Notes: a model not told the origin generated them from the letters alone. DNA of 64,000 nt from Eubacteriaceae bacterium (GCA_902362875.1 CABIYF010000012.1:31361-95360), one strand, 5' to 3'. Numbered from the stretch's first letter, positions 1 through 10,594 are shown. Translations and numbers: made by a program.

Positions 1-3000
1 CATTATGTACATATCGTTTTCCAAGACGGATTGCATCTTCCCGCCCAATATCTAATGACACTGCTCTGATTCCCTGTCCCTTTAATGCAGCCGTCATGAT
101 CCGGCAGAATGCATGGGATGTATTTGGTACTAATGCAATCTTTTCTTTTTTATCCTGTTTTGTAAATTTGACCGCATATGGTTCCTGTAATTCATGTACA
201 TTAAGTTTCTTTTGTTTCTCTCTTCCCATTTTGACAGTTTCCAGGAATGAACGGACACGAATTCCAAGTGGTCCCTGGTTATCACTTTCATCAACTTTCA
301 GAATCAGAGGTGTCTTACCAGAGATCTCTTTCATCATTCTTGTGATCTCATCAGATAAATAAGCGTCATGTCCACATCCAAAACTTACAAGCTGTACATA
401 CTCAAGATGTTCACTCTGTGCTGCAAGGATCGCAGATGACAGCATTCTTGCATGATAGTTATTTACTATGTCAATGCGGCTCTTAGACAACTGTGTTTTG
501 TTCACTTCTGGCAGTGAATCTGCTGTTAATACTGCAATTCCTGCTTTTGTAAACATTTTAGAAAGATCATGATTTACCAATGTATCATTCTGATATGGAC
601 GTGAAGCCAAAACAACTGCAAAGCTGTCTTTTTCTTCTACATCATCTAAGATTTCCTGTCCACGTTTCTTTAGCTGTTCATCAAAAGATTTCTGTGCAAG
701 ATCTCCTGCTTTCATCGCTTCAAGCACTTCTTCTTTTGGAATATGATATTCATCCTGCATATACGCAAGCAGCTGGCGCTGTCTGTCTTTCTTCGTATGC
801 CAGTGGAATAATGGTGCATCAAATGGCACATTCCATTTATCCTGTGGGTTATCAGAATTTCTGATAACGATTGGATATCCTTTCACAACAGCACACATAG
901 ATTCACTCGTTTTTTCTGTATTCTCTGGTGGTACTGTTGTGATTGACGGCATAAAGATTCTGTCTACATGATATTTCTTCACCAGATTCCTAAGATGTCC
1001 ATGAACTAATTTTGCTGGGAAACATACTGTATCCGAGGTTACTGCTGATAAACCACTTTCATAAATTTCTCTTGTACTCTCATCTGACAACTGTACATTG
1101 TATCCTAACGTTTTGAAAAACGTTGTCCAAAACGGCATTGTATCCCAGTAAGAAAGTACTCTTGGAATTCCAATCGTAATATTTCTTTCCTTCTTTGGTG
1201 CCGGATATGGGTATTCTTTAAACAATAGCTGTTTACGTTCCCCAAATAAATCTGGAACGCTTTTATTCTTCTTGATTGTTTCTCTTAATTTCTTGGACAC
1301 TTCCGTATTCTTTGGATCACCAATGATCTCACCTTTTTCACAACGATTGTTTGTTACCCATGAATTTCCATTTGAAAACTGTACGATCGTTCTCTGACAA
1401 TGGTTGGTACAAAACGGACAAGGCGCATTTGCCTCCTGTGTATATGAAAATGTATCAAGATCTGCAAGATCCCATGCTTTCACACTTTCCGGATTCTTTT
1501 CATACTGTTCTTTGGCAATTAATCCTACACCAATAGCTCCCATGATTCCAGGATATGGTGCTCTTACCACTTCACGTCCTACATATTCTTCAATTGCACG
1601 TAAGACTGCATCATTTTCAAAAGTTCCACCCTGAACAACGATCTTCTTTCCTAAGGAATCAAGATTTGATACACGGATTACCTTTGTAAATACATTTTGA
1701 ATGATAGAACGGCATAATCCAGCCATGATATCTTCTGGATTCTTTCCATTTCTCTGTTCCGTAATGATGCTGCTGTTCATAAATACCGTACAACGACTTC
1801 CCAAAACAGCTGGATTTTTTGATGCAAAAGCTTTATCTGCAATTTCTTTTGTTTGAATATGTAAAGATGAAGCAAAGTTTTCAAGGAAGGATCCGCATCC
1901 GGAAGAACATGCTTCATTTAGCAGGATATTTGTAATAACTCCATCTTCCAGCCAGATTGCCTTCATATCCTGTCCACCAATATCCAGAATAAAAGATGCA
2001 TCTTTTACATATTTCTCAGAAGCTCTTGCATGGGCAACGGTTTCTACTGTATGACATGGAATCTCAAACGCTTTGGAAAAAAGCATTTCCCCATATCCTG
2101 TTGTTCCTGCAGAGAGAATCTCAAGTTTCGCTCCTGCATCTTCATATCGTTTTCTTAATTGAATTAATGCATCTTTGGCAACTTTCAGTGGATCTCCTTC
2201 ATTTGGTGCATAAAAAGAATCAAGAATTTCCTCTTGTTCATCAAGCAGTACAAATTTGGTCGTTGTACTTCCGGCATCAATTCCAAGGAAACATCTCACT
2301 GTTTCCCCTTTTTGAGGCTGCTTCCATATTACCTTTTTCTTTTGATGTGCTTTCTTAAACGCTTCTTCCTCTTCTTTTGTCTCAAAAAATGGGGCTGCGG
2401 CTTCCCCTGATATATGGGTATTATTCTTCTGTGCATTTTCTAAAGCTTCTAACAGCTTATCAACATCTTTTGCTTTACTGTCTGCAAACATCTTCTCTAA
2501 AGACAATGCTGCTCCATATGCGATTATTAATTCTGAATGCTCTGGACAAAGAATTTCCTCTTCCTTAAGTTCCAGACGTTCAGCAAATACTTTCACCAAT
2601 GTTGGATGAAAAGTTAATGGCCCACCTTCAAATGCAACTGGTTTTTTGATTTCAAGGCCTTGTGCAAGTCCTCCGATCGTCTGCTTTGCGATCGCATGGA
2701 ATGCTGACAATGCAAGATCTTCCTTAGCTGCACCCTGATTTAACAATGGCTGGATATCTGTTTTTGCGTAAACACCACATCTTCCTGAAATATCATAAAG
2801 GTGTGTTCCTTTTTGTGCTAATTCATTAAAATGTTCCACTGGAACTTTCAATACAGATGCAATCTCATCAATAAATGCTCCCGTTCCACCTGCACAGCTT
2901 CCATTCATTCGCATATCTGCAACACTCTGTGGCTGTCCATTTTCGGAATCTTTAAAAAAGATCATCTTCGCATCCTGTCCTCCTAATTCAATAGCCGTTC

Positions 3001-3325
3001 CTACTTGCTGAAACTGATCCTGCAGAGCAATCGCATTCGCAGCAACTTCCTGTACAAATGGTACTTTCAAAATAGAAGATACTGGTTTGGCCCCAGATCC
3101 TGTCAGACATAATTTGATCTTTTTTTGTTTTATATGACTGCAAAACTCTTTGATGCTTTTGATCACACTTGCAACCTGGTTTGCATGATGTCTTGCATAA
3201 TCAGAAAATAACAGCTGATGATCATGATCAGCATCAACTGCTACTATTTTTGTTGTCGTAGACCCAACGTCGATTCCGACTAATATATTCTGTTCGTTTG
3301 ATTTTATCGTCTCTTTATTCATCAT
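1..3325 (-). CDS. acyl-CoA dehydratase activase-related protein (BadF/HgdC type), 3' end outside window
   Basis: Partial gene; 1108 codons are visible from the ATG and it runs off the left edge. Two successive ASKHA-type ATPase domains can be read, each opening with GIDxGSTTTK (near residues 17 and 345). Each carries the cysteines expected to ligate the bridging 4Fe-4S cluster (SCAGGTGAF and CGVYAK in the first, ACSSGCGSF and SRCTVF in the second). A further cysteine group, CPFCTNHC, lies near residue 632, followed by the DUF2229-like region with GIPRVLSYWDT. Activases of this family hydrolyse ATP to inject an electron into 2-hydroxyacyl-CoA dehydratases; these long fused forms are common in Clostridia but their substrate is generally not known. 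No dehydratase subunit gene is in view. An AAGGAG lies about 15 nt before the ATG, a long spacing. Family certain, substrate unknown. Confidence 0.9.
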   Translation of the reverse strand, partial: MMNKETIKSNEQNILVGIDVGSTTTKIVAVDADHDHQLLFSDYARHHANQVASVIKSIKEFCSHIKQKKIKLCLTGSGAKPVSSILKVPFVQEVAANAIALQDQFQQVGTAIELGGQDAKMIFFKDSENGQPQSVADMRMNGSCAGGTGAFIDEIASVLKVPVEHFNELAQKGTHLYDISGRCGVYAKTDIQPLLNQGAAKEDLALSAFHAIAKQTIGGLAQGLEIKKPVAFEGGPLTFHPTLVKVFAERLELKEEEILCPEHSELIIAYGAALSLEKMFADSKAKDVDKLLEALENAQKNNTHISGEAAAPFFETKEEEEAFKKAHQKKKVIWKQPQKGETVRCFLGIDAGSTTTKFVLLDEQEEILDSFYAPNEGDPLKVAKDALIQLRKRYEDAGAKLEILSAGTTGYGEMLFSKAFEIPCHTVETVAHARASEKYVKDASFILDIGGQDMKAIWLEDGVITNILLNEACSSGCGSFLENFASSLHIQTKEIADKAFASKNPAVLGSRCTVFMNSSIITEQRNGKNPEDIMAGLCRSIIQNVFTKVIRVSNLDSLGKKIVVQGGTFENDAVLRAIEEYVGREVVRAPYPGIMGAIGVGLIAKEQYEKNPESVKAWDLADLDTFSYTQEANAPCPFCTNHCQRTIVQFSNGNSWVTNNRCEKGEIIGDPKNTEVSKKLRETIKKNKSVPDLFGERKQLLFKEYPYPAPKKERNITIGIPRVLSYWDTMPFWTTFFKTLGYNVQLSDESTREIYESGLSAVTSDTVCFPAKLVHGHLRNLVKKYHVDRIFMPSITTVPPENTEKTSESMCAVVKGYPIVIRNSDNPQDKWNVPFDAPLFHWHTKKDRQRQLLAYMQDEYHIPKEEVLEAMKAGDLAQKSFDEQLKKRGQEILDDVEEKDSFAVVLASRPYQNDTLVNHDLSKMFTKAGIAVLTADSLPEVNKTQLSKSRIDIVNNYHARMLSSAILAAQSEHLEYVQLVSFGCGHDAYLSDEITRMMKEISGKTPLILKVDESDNQGPLGIRVRSFLETVKMGREKQKKLNVHELQEPYAVKFTKQDKKEKIALVPNTSHAFCRIMTAALKGQGIRAVSLDIGREDAIRLGKRYVHN

Positions 3326-3365
3326 TCGTTATCGTCTTATCTCCTTCTTTTGAGCTTTACGTTTT

Positions 3366-3394
3366 ATCATAACGCAAAATTTCAAAAAATGTAA
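3366..3394 (-). promoter_or_regulatory. probable sigma-A promoter of the activase gene
   Basis: On the minus strand a -35 TTACAT and a -10 TATGAT are separated by 17 bp, about 40 bp ahead of the activase start codon. This is the only good promoter in the 102-bp gap after the metallopeptidase gene. Assigned by consensus match only. Confidence 0.5.
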
Positions 3395-3427
3395 GACAAA
3401 ATTTCGTTTTTAACACTTTCTTCACAG

Positions 3428-3958
3428 TCAAATATTGAGCTTTTTCTTCCGATTTTCCCAGTCAGGAAGGTATAAATCCATAAAATGATAAAATCTCTCA
3501 TTATGACTTGGCTCCAGCAAATGACATAATTCATGTACCAACACATACTCTATACATTCTTCTGGTTTTACTGCCAGCTGAAGATTCATTCGGATCTTTT
3601 TGCTGTGGATGCTGCAGCTTCCCCATCTGGTTTTCATATCCCTGATCGTAAAGCCAGTACAATGAACTCCCATTACAGGTTCCCATTTCATTGCATATTC
3701 TATGATCTTATTCTCCAGCCACTTTCGCTGCTCTATCGAGATTTCCTTTTGTTGAAATGTTTTTTGATTCTTCATTTTTTCATGATTTTTCAAAATCCAG
3801 CGTTCTTTCTTCTTAAGAAATCGAAAAACCTCTTCATCAGAGATTCTCATCGGTACAGTGACAAGAACATCTCCCTTCGGAGGTTTAATATAAATATTCA
3901 TATTTTTAATTTTTCTACGCTGGATCTCGATCTTTATGTTTCCTATCTGTGTTGTCAT
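3428..3958 (-). CDS. YgjP-like zinc metallopeptidase (DUF45 / WLM type)
   Basis: The 176-residue protein has the zincin signature HELCHLLEPSHNERF near its C-terminus, preceded by the family's RWGSCS motif. Its length fits the YgjP/DUF45 family, a set of small soluble putative metallopeptidases of unknown substrate. The start overlaps the stop of the upstream AarF-like gene by 4 bp, so the two are probably translationally coupled and form the end of the dtd, phasin-like, aarF-like, ygjP-like run. The zinc ligands (two His and a downstream Glu) are visible, so activity is likely. The biological role is unknown. Confidence 0.85.
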   Translation of the reverse strand: MTTQIGNIKIEIQRRKIKNMNIYIKPPKGDVLVTVPMRISDEEVFRFLKKKERWILKNHEKMKNQKTFQQKEISIEQRKWLENKIIEYAMKWEPVMGVHCTGFTIRDMKTRWGSCSIHSKKIRMNLQLAVKPEECIEYVLVHELCHLLEPSHNERFYHFMDLYLPDWENRKKKLNI

Positions 3959-5538
3959 TTCCTATGTCTTCCTTTTTGTATGATCATTTTAAGCAGCAAA
4001 TAAATAACAATAACCAGCCCCATAATAAAACCAGCCACACTAATATACGGCATTCCATCAATACTTGGGGAAATGTCACTTAAACATAATAATGCAGAGC
4101 TAAACCACAATGCCATAACGATCAATGTAAGAATCAAGTGATCGATTCCTTTTTTCATATCACGTCTTACTTCATCCATCTGTGATGATTCAAGATTAAT
4201 CCTTACTTGTCCATTCTTCGTAATATTCAAAAGATCTGATATCTGTGCCGGAATCTCCAAGGATTTCTTGGATGAGCCATAGATATCTCTTAATGCGTGT
4301 TTTACTTCTCTCTTAAGATCAATCTCGTTTATCATATTGGCCGACATATAAGATGTCAGGATCTTGATCATATTCACCTGTGGCGAACAAAGTTTTAAGG
4401 TTCCTTCCATCGTCACCATACTTCTTGCTAACAGCGTAATATCTGAATCAATTGCTATCTGATGTTTCTTCAGCAAGTCCAGTGCATCTTCCATCAGCTC
4501 GCCAAGATCCATGGTTCCAAAATCCATATTCATGTACTTGCCAACCATATCATCAAGATCTGTATATAAACTAGCATGATCTATCTTCTGCGTTGCTTTC
4601 CCAAATGATAAAAATGCATTCTTAAGCTCATAGATATCATTCTTTAAGATTGCTGTGATCGCACGTTTCATGATCGCACGATAATGTTCTGATAAATTTC
4701 CTGCCATTCCAAGATCAAGCCAGACAATCTGCCCTTCACTGATCCATAAATTTCCCGGATGAGGATCCGCATGAAAAAATCCATCTGAAAGAATCTGCTT
4801 ACAATAGTTCTGCGCTGTTTTCTGTCCGATTTCATAACGGTCATATCCTTCTTCGTCCAATTCTTTGATATGATCGATCTGTATCCCATCTATATAACTC
4901 ATAACAAGAAGATGACGATTCGAATATTCTTTATATACTTTCGGGCAGGTTACATATCTGACATCTTCCTGATTCTTATAAAATCGTTCCAGATGCTGTG
5001 CTTCCTTAATAAAGTCCATTTCTTCCTTGGAAGTCTCCCAAAGTTCATCGATCACCTTTCTAAAATCAATGAGCTCTCCCGTTCCTGTTGCAAAATTTAA
5101 AAATCCAGAGGCCTTCTTAAGCAATGCAAGATCTTCTTCCATCATCTGCTTGATATTCGGCCTCTGAATCTTTAATACAACTTTCTTTTTGTCTTTCAGC
5201 ACAGCCTCATGAACCTGTGCGATTGATGCGCATCCGATCGGTTCTTTGTTGATCTCCTGAAAAATCTCATTTGGTTCTTTATGAAGTTCTTTCTTAAGAA
5301 TCCCCCATACAGTATCAAAGTCCATTGGTTTCACATCGGTTCGAAGTCTTGCAAGTTCTTTACAGTAACGCTCTGGCAGTATATCTGAACGCATTGACAT
5401 AATCTGCCCAAGCTTTACATACGTCGGCCCAAGATCTTCTAAAATCCCACATAATTTAACTGGATCAATTCCTTGTGTTACCTTGTGTTCTTTTAATACA
5501 TGAAGAATCTCTTTCAGTCTTCCTGTTTCCTGTTTCAT
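3955..5538 (-). CDS. ABC1/AarF/UbiB-family atypical kinase
   Basis: The 527 residues carry the UbiB/ABC1 kinase-like motifs: an N-terminal KxGQ-type segment (GPTYVKLGQ), the nucleotide-pocket KIQRPNI, FHADPHPGNL, and LDLGMAG as the metal-binding loop. Two hydrophobic segments at the very C-terminus should anchor it in the membrane. In quinone makers this family supports ubiquinone synthesis. This organism type is not expected to make ubiquinone, so the role is more likely lipid or membrane related (inference). It follows the phasin-like gene by 16 bp and overlaps the metallopeptidase gene, suggesting one transcript. Confidence 0.85.
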   Translation of the reverse strand: MKQETGRLKEILHVLKEHKVTQGIDPVKLCGILEDLGPTYVKLGQIMSMRSDILPERYCKELARLRTDVKPMDFDTVWGILKKELHKEPNEIFQEINKEPIGCASIAQVHEAVLKDKKKVVLKIQRPNIKQMMEEDLALLKKASGFLNFATGTGELIDFRKVIDELWETSKEEMDFIKEAQHLERFYKNQEDVRYVTCPKVYKEYSNRHLLVMSYIDGIQIDHIKELDEEGYDRYEIGQKTAQNYCKQILSDGFFHADPHPGNLWISEGQIVWLDLGMAGNLSEHYRAIMKRAITAILKNDIYELKNAFLSFGKATQKIDHASLYTDLDDMVGKYMNMDFGTMDLGELMEDALDLLKKHQIAIDSDITLLARSMVTMEGTLKLCSPQVNMIKILTSYMSANMINEIDLKREVKHALRDIYGSSKKSLEIPAQISDLLNITKNGQVRINLESSQMDEVRRDMKKGIDHLILTLIVMALWFSSALLCLSDISPSIDGMPYISVAGFIMGLVIVIYLLLKMIIQKGRHRK

Positions 5539-5554
5539 AAAAACCTCTTTTTAA

Positions 5555-5956
5555 TCATTCCGCTTCTTCTGCTGAATCAATTGATTCTTCCTCCAAATCT
5601 GTTGTTTCAGATTCTTCTGCCTCTTCAGATTCTTCATTTTCCGCTTCCTGTTTTTCTTTCTGAAGTGCTTCTGCCTTTGCAATTCGTTCTTTTAACAGTT
5701 CAAGATCTTCTGCTGACATTTCATCAACGCATTCAAACGCATTATCGTATTTTTTTGTGACTTTTACAGAAACATGTTCTTTCACTTTCTTTTTTGCATT
5801 ATGCTTAAGTTCCTGATTCAGAACTTTTCCCTGCTCTACGGTCTGTTCACCTTTTTCGATCATTTTCTCAACGATGTCTTTTGTGACTTCAGCCGTTGTA
5901 GCCGCTGCACCTACACTTGCTAAAAATGCCTTTTTAATTCCATTTGTTAAATCCAT
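5555..5956 (-). CDS. phasin-like coiled-coil protein
   Basis: A 133-residue protein with an N-terminal helix rich in Ala (LASVGAAATTAEVTKDIVEKM), a long charged middle helix, and a Glu/Ser/Thr acidic tail. This layout matches the phasin family or PHA granule-regulator-like proteins that often precede AarF/UbiB genes in Clostridia. No enzymatic motif is present. In PHA makers phasins coat granules, but there is no PHA synthase here, so granule binding is not implied. It likely works with, or is only co-expressed with, the adjacent UbiB-like kinase. Family assignment is moderate and function unknown. Confidence 0.65.
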   Translation of the reverse strand: MDLTNGIKKAFLASVGAAATTAEVTKDIVEKMIEKGEQTVEQGKVLNQELKHNAKKKVKEHVSVKVTKKYDNAFECVDEMSAEDLELLKERIAKAEALQKEKQEAENEESEEAEESETTDLEEESIDSAEEAE

Positions 5957-6010
5957 AACGTCATCATCCTTTCTTAAAAAGTATAATCATTTGTTATATT
6001 TATTTTACCA

Positions 6011-6451
6011 CTACAAATCTTCAAGGACAACCGTAAATGGACCATCATTTATCAAAGAAACTTCCATATGTGCGCCAAATACTCCTGTCTGCACGATATC
6101 TATTTCTTTTTTACATTCACCAATGATATATTCATATAACTTCTCAGCTTTTTGGGGATCTCCAGCTTGTGTAAAACTAGGACGATTTCCTTTTTTACAG
6201 CTTGCATAAAGTGTAAACTGAGATACCAGTAACAGCTCTCCTCCTACATCCTTCAGAGAAAGATTTGTTTTCCCGTTCTCGTCTTCGAAAATGCGCAAAT
6301 TGATCATTTTTCTAATGTATTTATCTGCTTCTTCTTTTGTATCTTCGTGTCCTACTCCGATCAAAACCAGATACCCATTTTTTATCTTTCCAATATATTC
6401 ACCATCTACTTTTACAGATGCTTCTTTCACTCTCTGAATCACAAATTTCAT
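6011..6451 (-). CDS. dtd: D-aminoacyl-tRNA deacylase
   Basis: Hydrolyses D-amino acids, and Gly mischarged on tRNA-Ala, from tRNA. The 146-residue protein starts MKFVIQRV and contains the SQFTLYA segment and the conserved C-terminal GPFTVVLE, both family hallmarks (the Gly-Pro pair of the chirality filter). A longer ORF begins 24 bp upstream, but the ATG at 6451 has GGAAG 8-10 nt ahead and is the start that matches the family. It is the first gene of the dtd, phasin-like, aarF-like, ygjP-like group, separated from ilvC by a terminator. Confidence 0.93.
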   Translation of the reverse strand: MKFVIQRVKEASVKVDGEYIGKIKNGYLVLIGVGHEDTKEEADKYIRKMINLRIFEDENGKTNLSLKDVGGELLLVSQFTLYASCKKGNRPSFTQAGDPQKAEKLYEYIIGECKKEIDIVQTGVFGAHMEVSLINDGPFTVVLEDL

Positions 6452-6502
6452 CGATCTTCTTCCTTTCCAACACATAACTGTGTTATATAATTTTATAAAA
6501 GA

Positions 6503-6535
6503 AAAAGATCAGAAATCTAAAATCTCTGATCTTTT
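6503..6535 (-). terminator. intrinsic terminator after ilvC
   Basis: An 11-bp perfect stem (AAAAGATCAGA with its complement) and an 11-nt loop, followed on the minus strand by a T-rich run. It lies 27 bp past the ilvC stop and separates the ilv genes from dtd. The A/T arms could let it act in both directions. Confidence 0.75.
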
Positions 6536-6561
6536 ATATTCTTATGTAAGATAAATATATT

Positions 6562-7581
<1,020 letters not shown>

Positions 7582-7609
7582 TCATTCCTCCATTTTTTTT
7601 GGCTTATAT

Positions 7610-7632
7610 AGTAAGGGTCATGACCCGTTACT
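7610..7632 (-). repeat. inverted repeat between ilvN and ilvC
   Basis: A near-perfect palindrome centred on GGGTCATGACCC with flanking AGTAA/TTACT arms. In the ilvN-ilvC transcript it would form a stable hairpin in the 60-nt spacer. No U-tract follows, so it is more likely an mRNA-processing or stability element, or an operator, than a terminator. Confidence 0.5.
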
Positions 7633-7638
7633 TGCAAA

Positions 7639-8136
7639 TTAAAATATACGGGAATTGTCTTCCCCTCTTGATAAACCAGTAATTCCTGTTCTCACAAGTT
7701 CAATCACTTCAAAATCACTGATCAGATTGATAAACGCCTCAATCTTGTTTACATTTCCTGTTAATTCAATCATCAGATTATCTTTGGATACATCTACGAC
7801 TTTCGCTCTGAAAATATCTGCGATCGTGATAACTTCCTGTTTCTCTGTCTTATTTGCACGAACCTTCACAAGAATCAGTTCTCTGCAAACAGACTTACTA
7901 TTCTCCAGTTCAAAAATCTTCACGACATCCTCCAGTTTGGAAAGCTGATTCTTGATCTGTTTTAAAATCATATCATCACCGCTGACTGCGATCGTAATTC
8001 TTGAAAATTTCTGATCCTGTGTCGTACACGCTGTGATACTGTCTATATTATACCCTCTTCTTGTAAATAAACCGGAAATTCGGCTTAATACTCCGGGAGT
8101 ATTCTCTACTAAAATAGAAAGAACAATCTGTCGCAT
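7639..8136 (-). CDS. ilvN: acetolactate synthase small (regulatory) subunit
   Basis: Regulatory subunit that gives valine feedback control to acetolactate synthase. The 165 residues contain the ACT domain (LSILVENTPGVLSRISGLF, with RRGYNIDSI) and the second C-terminal ALS_ss domain, the usual full length for bacteria. The catalytic subunit ilvB is not adjacent: upstream is a promoter and then the unrelated LCP gene. IlvN must therefore pair with a catalytic subunit encoded elsewhere. It is followed by ilvC. Confidence 0.93.
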   Translation of the reverse strand: MRQIVLSILVENTPGVLSRISGLFTRRGYNIDSITACTTQDQKFSRITIAVSGDDMILKQIKNQLSKLEDVVKIFELENSKSVCRELILVKVRANKTEKQEVITIADIFRAKVVDVSKDNLMIELTGNVNKIEAFINLISDFEVIELVRTGITGLSRGEDNSRIF

Positions 8137-8208
8137 ATCTTTTATTTCCTTTCTTTTTCTTATTCCATCACCGTAACGGTATATTACAGGGTATTGGTAA
8201 TTTTTTTT

Positions 8209-8237
8209 ATTCTACCAATTATACAAATATGTGTCAA
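8209..8237 (-). promoter_or_regulatory. promoter of ilvN-ilvC
   Basis: Minus-strand -35 TTGACA and -10 TAGAAT with an exact 17-bp spacer, about 70 bp ahead of ilvN. A 7-bp inverted repeat (ATTGGTA, then TACCAAT, 8194-8220) overlaps the -10 and start point and is a candidate operator. The short leader also holds an ACCGTTACGGT palindrome near 8170-8181. No T-box or leader peptide was seen. Confidence 0.65.
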
Positions 8238-8275
8238 GAAAAAATATAATCTGACAGCGATTCTTTCTTGACACA
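8230..8275. repeat. 12-bp inverted repeat after the LCP gene
   Basis: Perfect 12-bp arms (TGTGTCAAGAAA and its complement) with a 22-nt loop lie just past the LCP stop codon. The inner arm contains the ilvN -35 box. It may serve as a weak terminator for the LCP transcript, although the run after it is only moderately T-rich. A regulatory role for ilvN is possible. Confidence 0.4.
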
Positions 8276-8298
8276 TTTTCATTTTGACCTGTTTTAAT

Positions 8299-9576
8299 TT
8301 ATTCTTCTTCACCTGACGGTTTTGACTCTGTCGCTGCTGCTGTTGTGCTATGATGTTCTGCTGTTGTCACCCTTGATGTTGAAGGCTCTGAGGTTGTACT
8401 TTCTGTACTTCTGTGATGCGTACTTGTACTCTCTGTTGTATAAGTTGATCTTCTTGTACTGCTTGTTGTGTAATCACTCGTATCAACATTATAGTTTGAA
8501 CGATAACTGCTTGTACTAGATGTACTGGACGTTGATCCTGAAGATGTTGAATCTGAAGATGCACTTCCATATCCAAATGTTTCTACACTTGAAGTTCCAC
8601 CATATTCTTTAGCCCAGTCTTTTTCAGTTCCTTTATCAAACAGGAAGTAATTAAGTGCTGCTTTATTTGCCTCAAAGTTTATGAAGAATACAAACATATT
8701 ACTTTGTGCACGTCCCATCTTATAAGTACCTTCTAACGGAACTCTCATCTGATCAATCTCGGTTGTTCCCATCTTTATGACTTTTAATACAAGTGCCTTC
8801 AAATAACTTGCATTCATATCGGTAGATACATCTTTCAAAGCATCTAATGCAATATTTGCAATCGTTGCCGGATTCTGCTGTAATACTTTATTCAATGCAG
8901 CCTGAAGTACTGCTCTCTGACGTCCAGTTCTTCCAAAGTCTCCATCTCCGTATTTCTTAGATACAACATAACGGACTCTGGCATAACCTAATGCCTGATT
9001 TCCATTCAATGTCTGTTTTCCAACTTTAACATTGCGGTATTTCTTCTTGGAAATGTAGTTTGTTGTATTCAGATATTTGGCTTCTTTTTCTTCTAATGAA
9101 ATTTCTACTCCGCCGACTTTATTGATAACTTTCTCAAATGTTGAAAAGTCAACAACACAGTAATTATCAATCTTAATTCCAAAGTTCTTTGCAATCGTCT
9201 TATATAACAGCTCAACTCCGCCAAATGCATATGCTGCGTTCAGCTTATTATGTCCATGTCCCGGAATCTCAACATACATGTCTCTCATTAATGATGTCAG
9301 TTTTAATTCTTTACTCTTAAAATTCACTGTAGCGATCATAATACTGTCTGAACGCCCATGATCCCCTTTGATCGCACCATGGTCAGATCCTACAAGCAAA
9401 ATATTCACAACATCTTTGTTAAACGTAAGATTATCTCCAACGTCAACTGTGCTTAATGATTTCCCCTGATTTACTGATGCCTCTAATCGTGCATCATAAT
9501 ATCCAAGCACTCCTCCAACGGCAATTCCGATTACCAGAAAGATGCTTAGGATAATCTTAAACTTCTTAATCTTCAT
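8299..9576 (-). CDS. LCP (LytR-CpsA-Psr) family wall-polymer transferase
   Basis: LCP enzymes attach teichoic acids or other anionic glycopolymers to peptidoglycan outside the membrane. The protein (425 aa) starts MKIKKFKI, with one N-terminal membrane helix, then the LCP core with DHGAIKGDHGRSDSIMIA and later GYARVRYV and DFGRTGRQR, the lipid-pyrophosphate pocket arginines and aspartates. The last ~85 residues are a low-complexity Ser/Thr-rich tail, outside the catalytic domain and probably wall-spanning. The start at 9576 is preferred over an upstream in-frame ATG because GGAGG sits 6 nt before it. It follows a glycosyltransferase gene. Confidence 0.9.
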   Translation of the reverse strand: MKIKKFKIILSIFLVIGIAVGGVLGYYDARLEASVNQGKSLSTVDVGDNLTFNKDVVNILLVGSDHGAIKGDHGRSDSIMIATVNFKSKELKLTSLMRDMYVEIPGHGHNKLNAAYAFGGVELLYKTIAKNFGIKIDNYCVVDFSTFEKVINKVGGVEISLEEKEAKYLNTTNYISKKKYRNVKVGKQTLNGNQALGYARVRYVVSKKYGDGDFGRTGRQRAVLQAALNKVLQQNPATIANIALDALKDVSTDMNASYLKALVLKVIKMGTTEIDQMRVPLEGTYKMGRAQSNMFVFFINFEANKAALNYFLFDKGTEKDWAKEYGGTSSVETFGYGSASSDSTSSGSTSSTSSTSSYRSNYNVDTSDYTTSSTRRSTYTTESTSTHHRSTESTTSEPSTSRVTTAEHHSTTAAATESKPSGEEE

Positions 9577-9644
9577 TCGTGTCCTCCTCGCAATTGACTG
9601 CTTTCGGTTACTCATTATATCACAGAATCATTAAAAACTGTAGG

Positions 9645-10577
9645 TCATTTTATTAAGTTTTCGTTAAGATTCCAGTATGTTTTATTCATTGTCAGCTTTA
9701 AGATCATCCATTTTGGAAGTTTTGTATAATTTCTTCCAAGTTTATATCCAATTAATTTAAAACCTGAATCAATCACATATTTGGGGATGAGATAAATCTT
9801 TCCTTTCACCATCAGATGTTTTATTGTCGAGATCACCATTTTCACTCCCTCTGATTCAGATTTTACTTTCAGGAACAATCCACCATGATCTATCTGTGAT
9901 ACTGCAAGATCAAAATTGCGGTGAAGCTGCTGCATTGCTTTGTAATCATGCCAGTGCCAGACTCTTGCATCTGCCCGATAAGCAACTGCCTTTCCATCTT
10001 CAATTAACTTAGATGCCATGATCATATCTTCGTTAAAGATCGTCTTATGCTCAAATCCACCCATTGCATCATAATCTGTCTTTCTATAAGCGCTGCATAC
10101 ATTCGAGCAGAAAAACGTTTTGATCCCAAGTGTGTCAAGATCTTCCTTGGTTTTAATCCTGCTTTCTTCTGGATAATTGAAGATTCGTGTATAATATTCA
10201 ATATAATTCTTCTTCGGATCAGCCATCTGTCTTCCATATGCCGCTGAAACATTTTCATTATCAAACGCCTTAAGCAGATTTTCTACAAGATATTTGTCTT
10301 TTGGGATTGCATCGTCTGTCATAAACATTAAAATATCTGCATCCTCTGCAAGTGAAGCTCCATAATCTCTTGTTGCCCCATGATCAAATTCTTCTTTTTT
10401 GATATGATGTACTTCCACATTGTCATATGGACGTATCATCTCTTCATCAAAATACTGTGCTTCTGTATTGATCAAAATAATCCTGTCTGGTTTTCTCGTC
10501 TGCAATGCAAGTCGTTTTAATGATTTTTTAAATTTTTCTCCAGGTTTGTAAGTTGGTATGATCAGATCAACTTTCAT
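9645..10577 (-). CDS. family 2 glycosyltransferase (rhamnosyltransferase-like)
   Basis: A 310-residue GT-A fold enzyme with the N-terminal VDLIIPTYKPGEKF, the metal-binding acidic motif in LMFMTDDAIP, and FNEDMIMASKLIEDG, where the ED acts as the expected catalytic base region. No clear membrane helix was seen. Such enzymes add a sugar from a nucleotide donor to a glycolipid or surface polysaccharide. Its position before the LCP gene suggests a joint role in cell-envelope polymer assembly (inference). It starts 17 bp after the parC stop. Confidence 0.85.
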   Translation of the reverse strand: MKVDLIIPTYKPGEKFKKSLKRLALQTRKPDRIILINTEAQYFDEEMIRPYDNVEVHHIKKEEFDHGATRDYGASLAEDADILMFMTDDAIPKDKYLVENLLKAFDNENVSAAYGRQMADPKKNYIEYYTRIFNYPEESRIKTKEDLDTLGIKTFFCSNVCSAYRKTDYDAMGGFEHKTIFNEDMIMASKLIEDGKAVAYRADARVWHWHDYKAMQQLHRNFDLAVSQIDHGGLFLKVKSESEGVKMVISTIKHLMVKGKIYLIPKYVIDSGFKLIGYKLGRNYTKLPKWMILKLTMNKTYWNLNENLIK

Positions 10578-10594
10578 AGCATTTCCTTTCTGTT

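Noticed and set aside
8136..8298. T-box or amino-acid leader for ilvN-ilvC
   Set aside because: The leader is under 80 nt and lacks the T-box sequence and a Leu/Val/Ile codon run.
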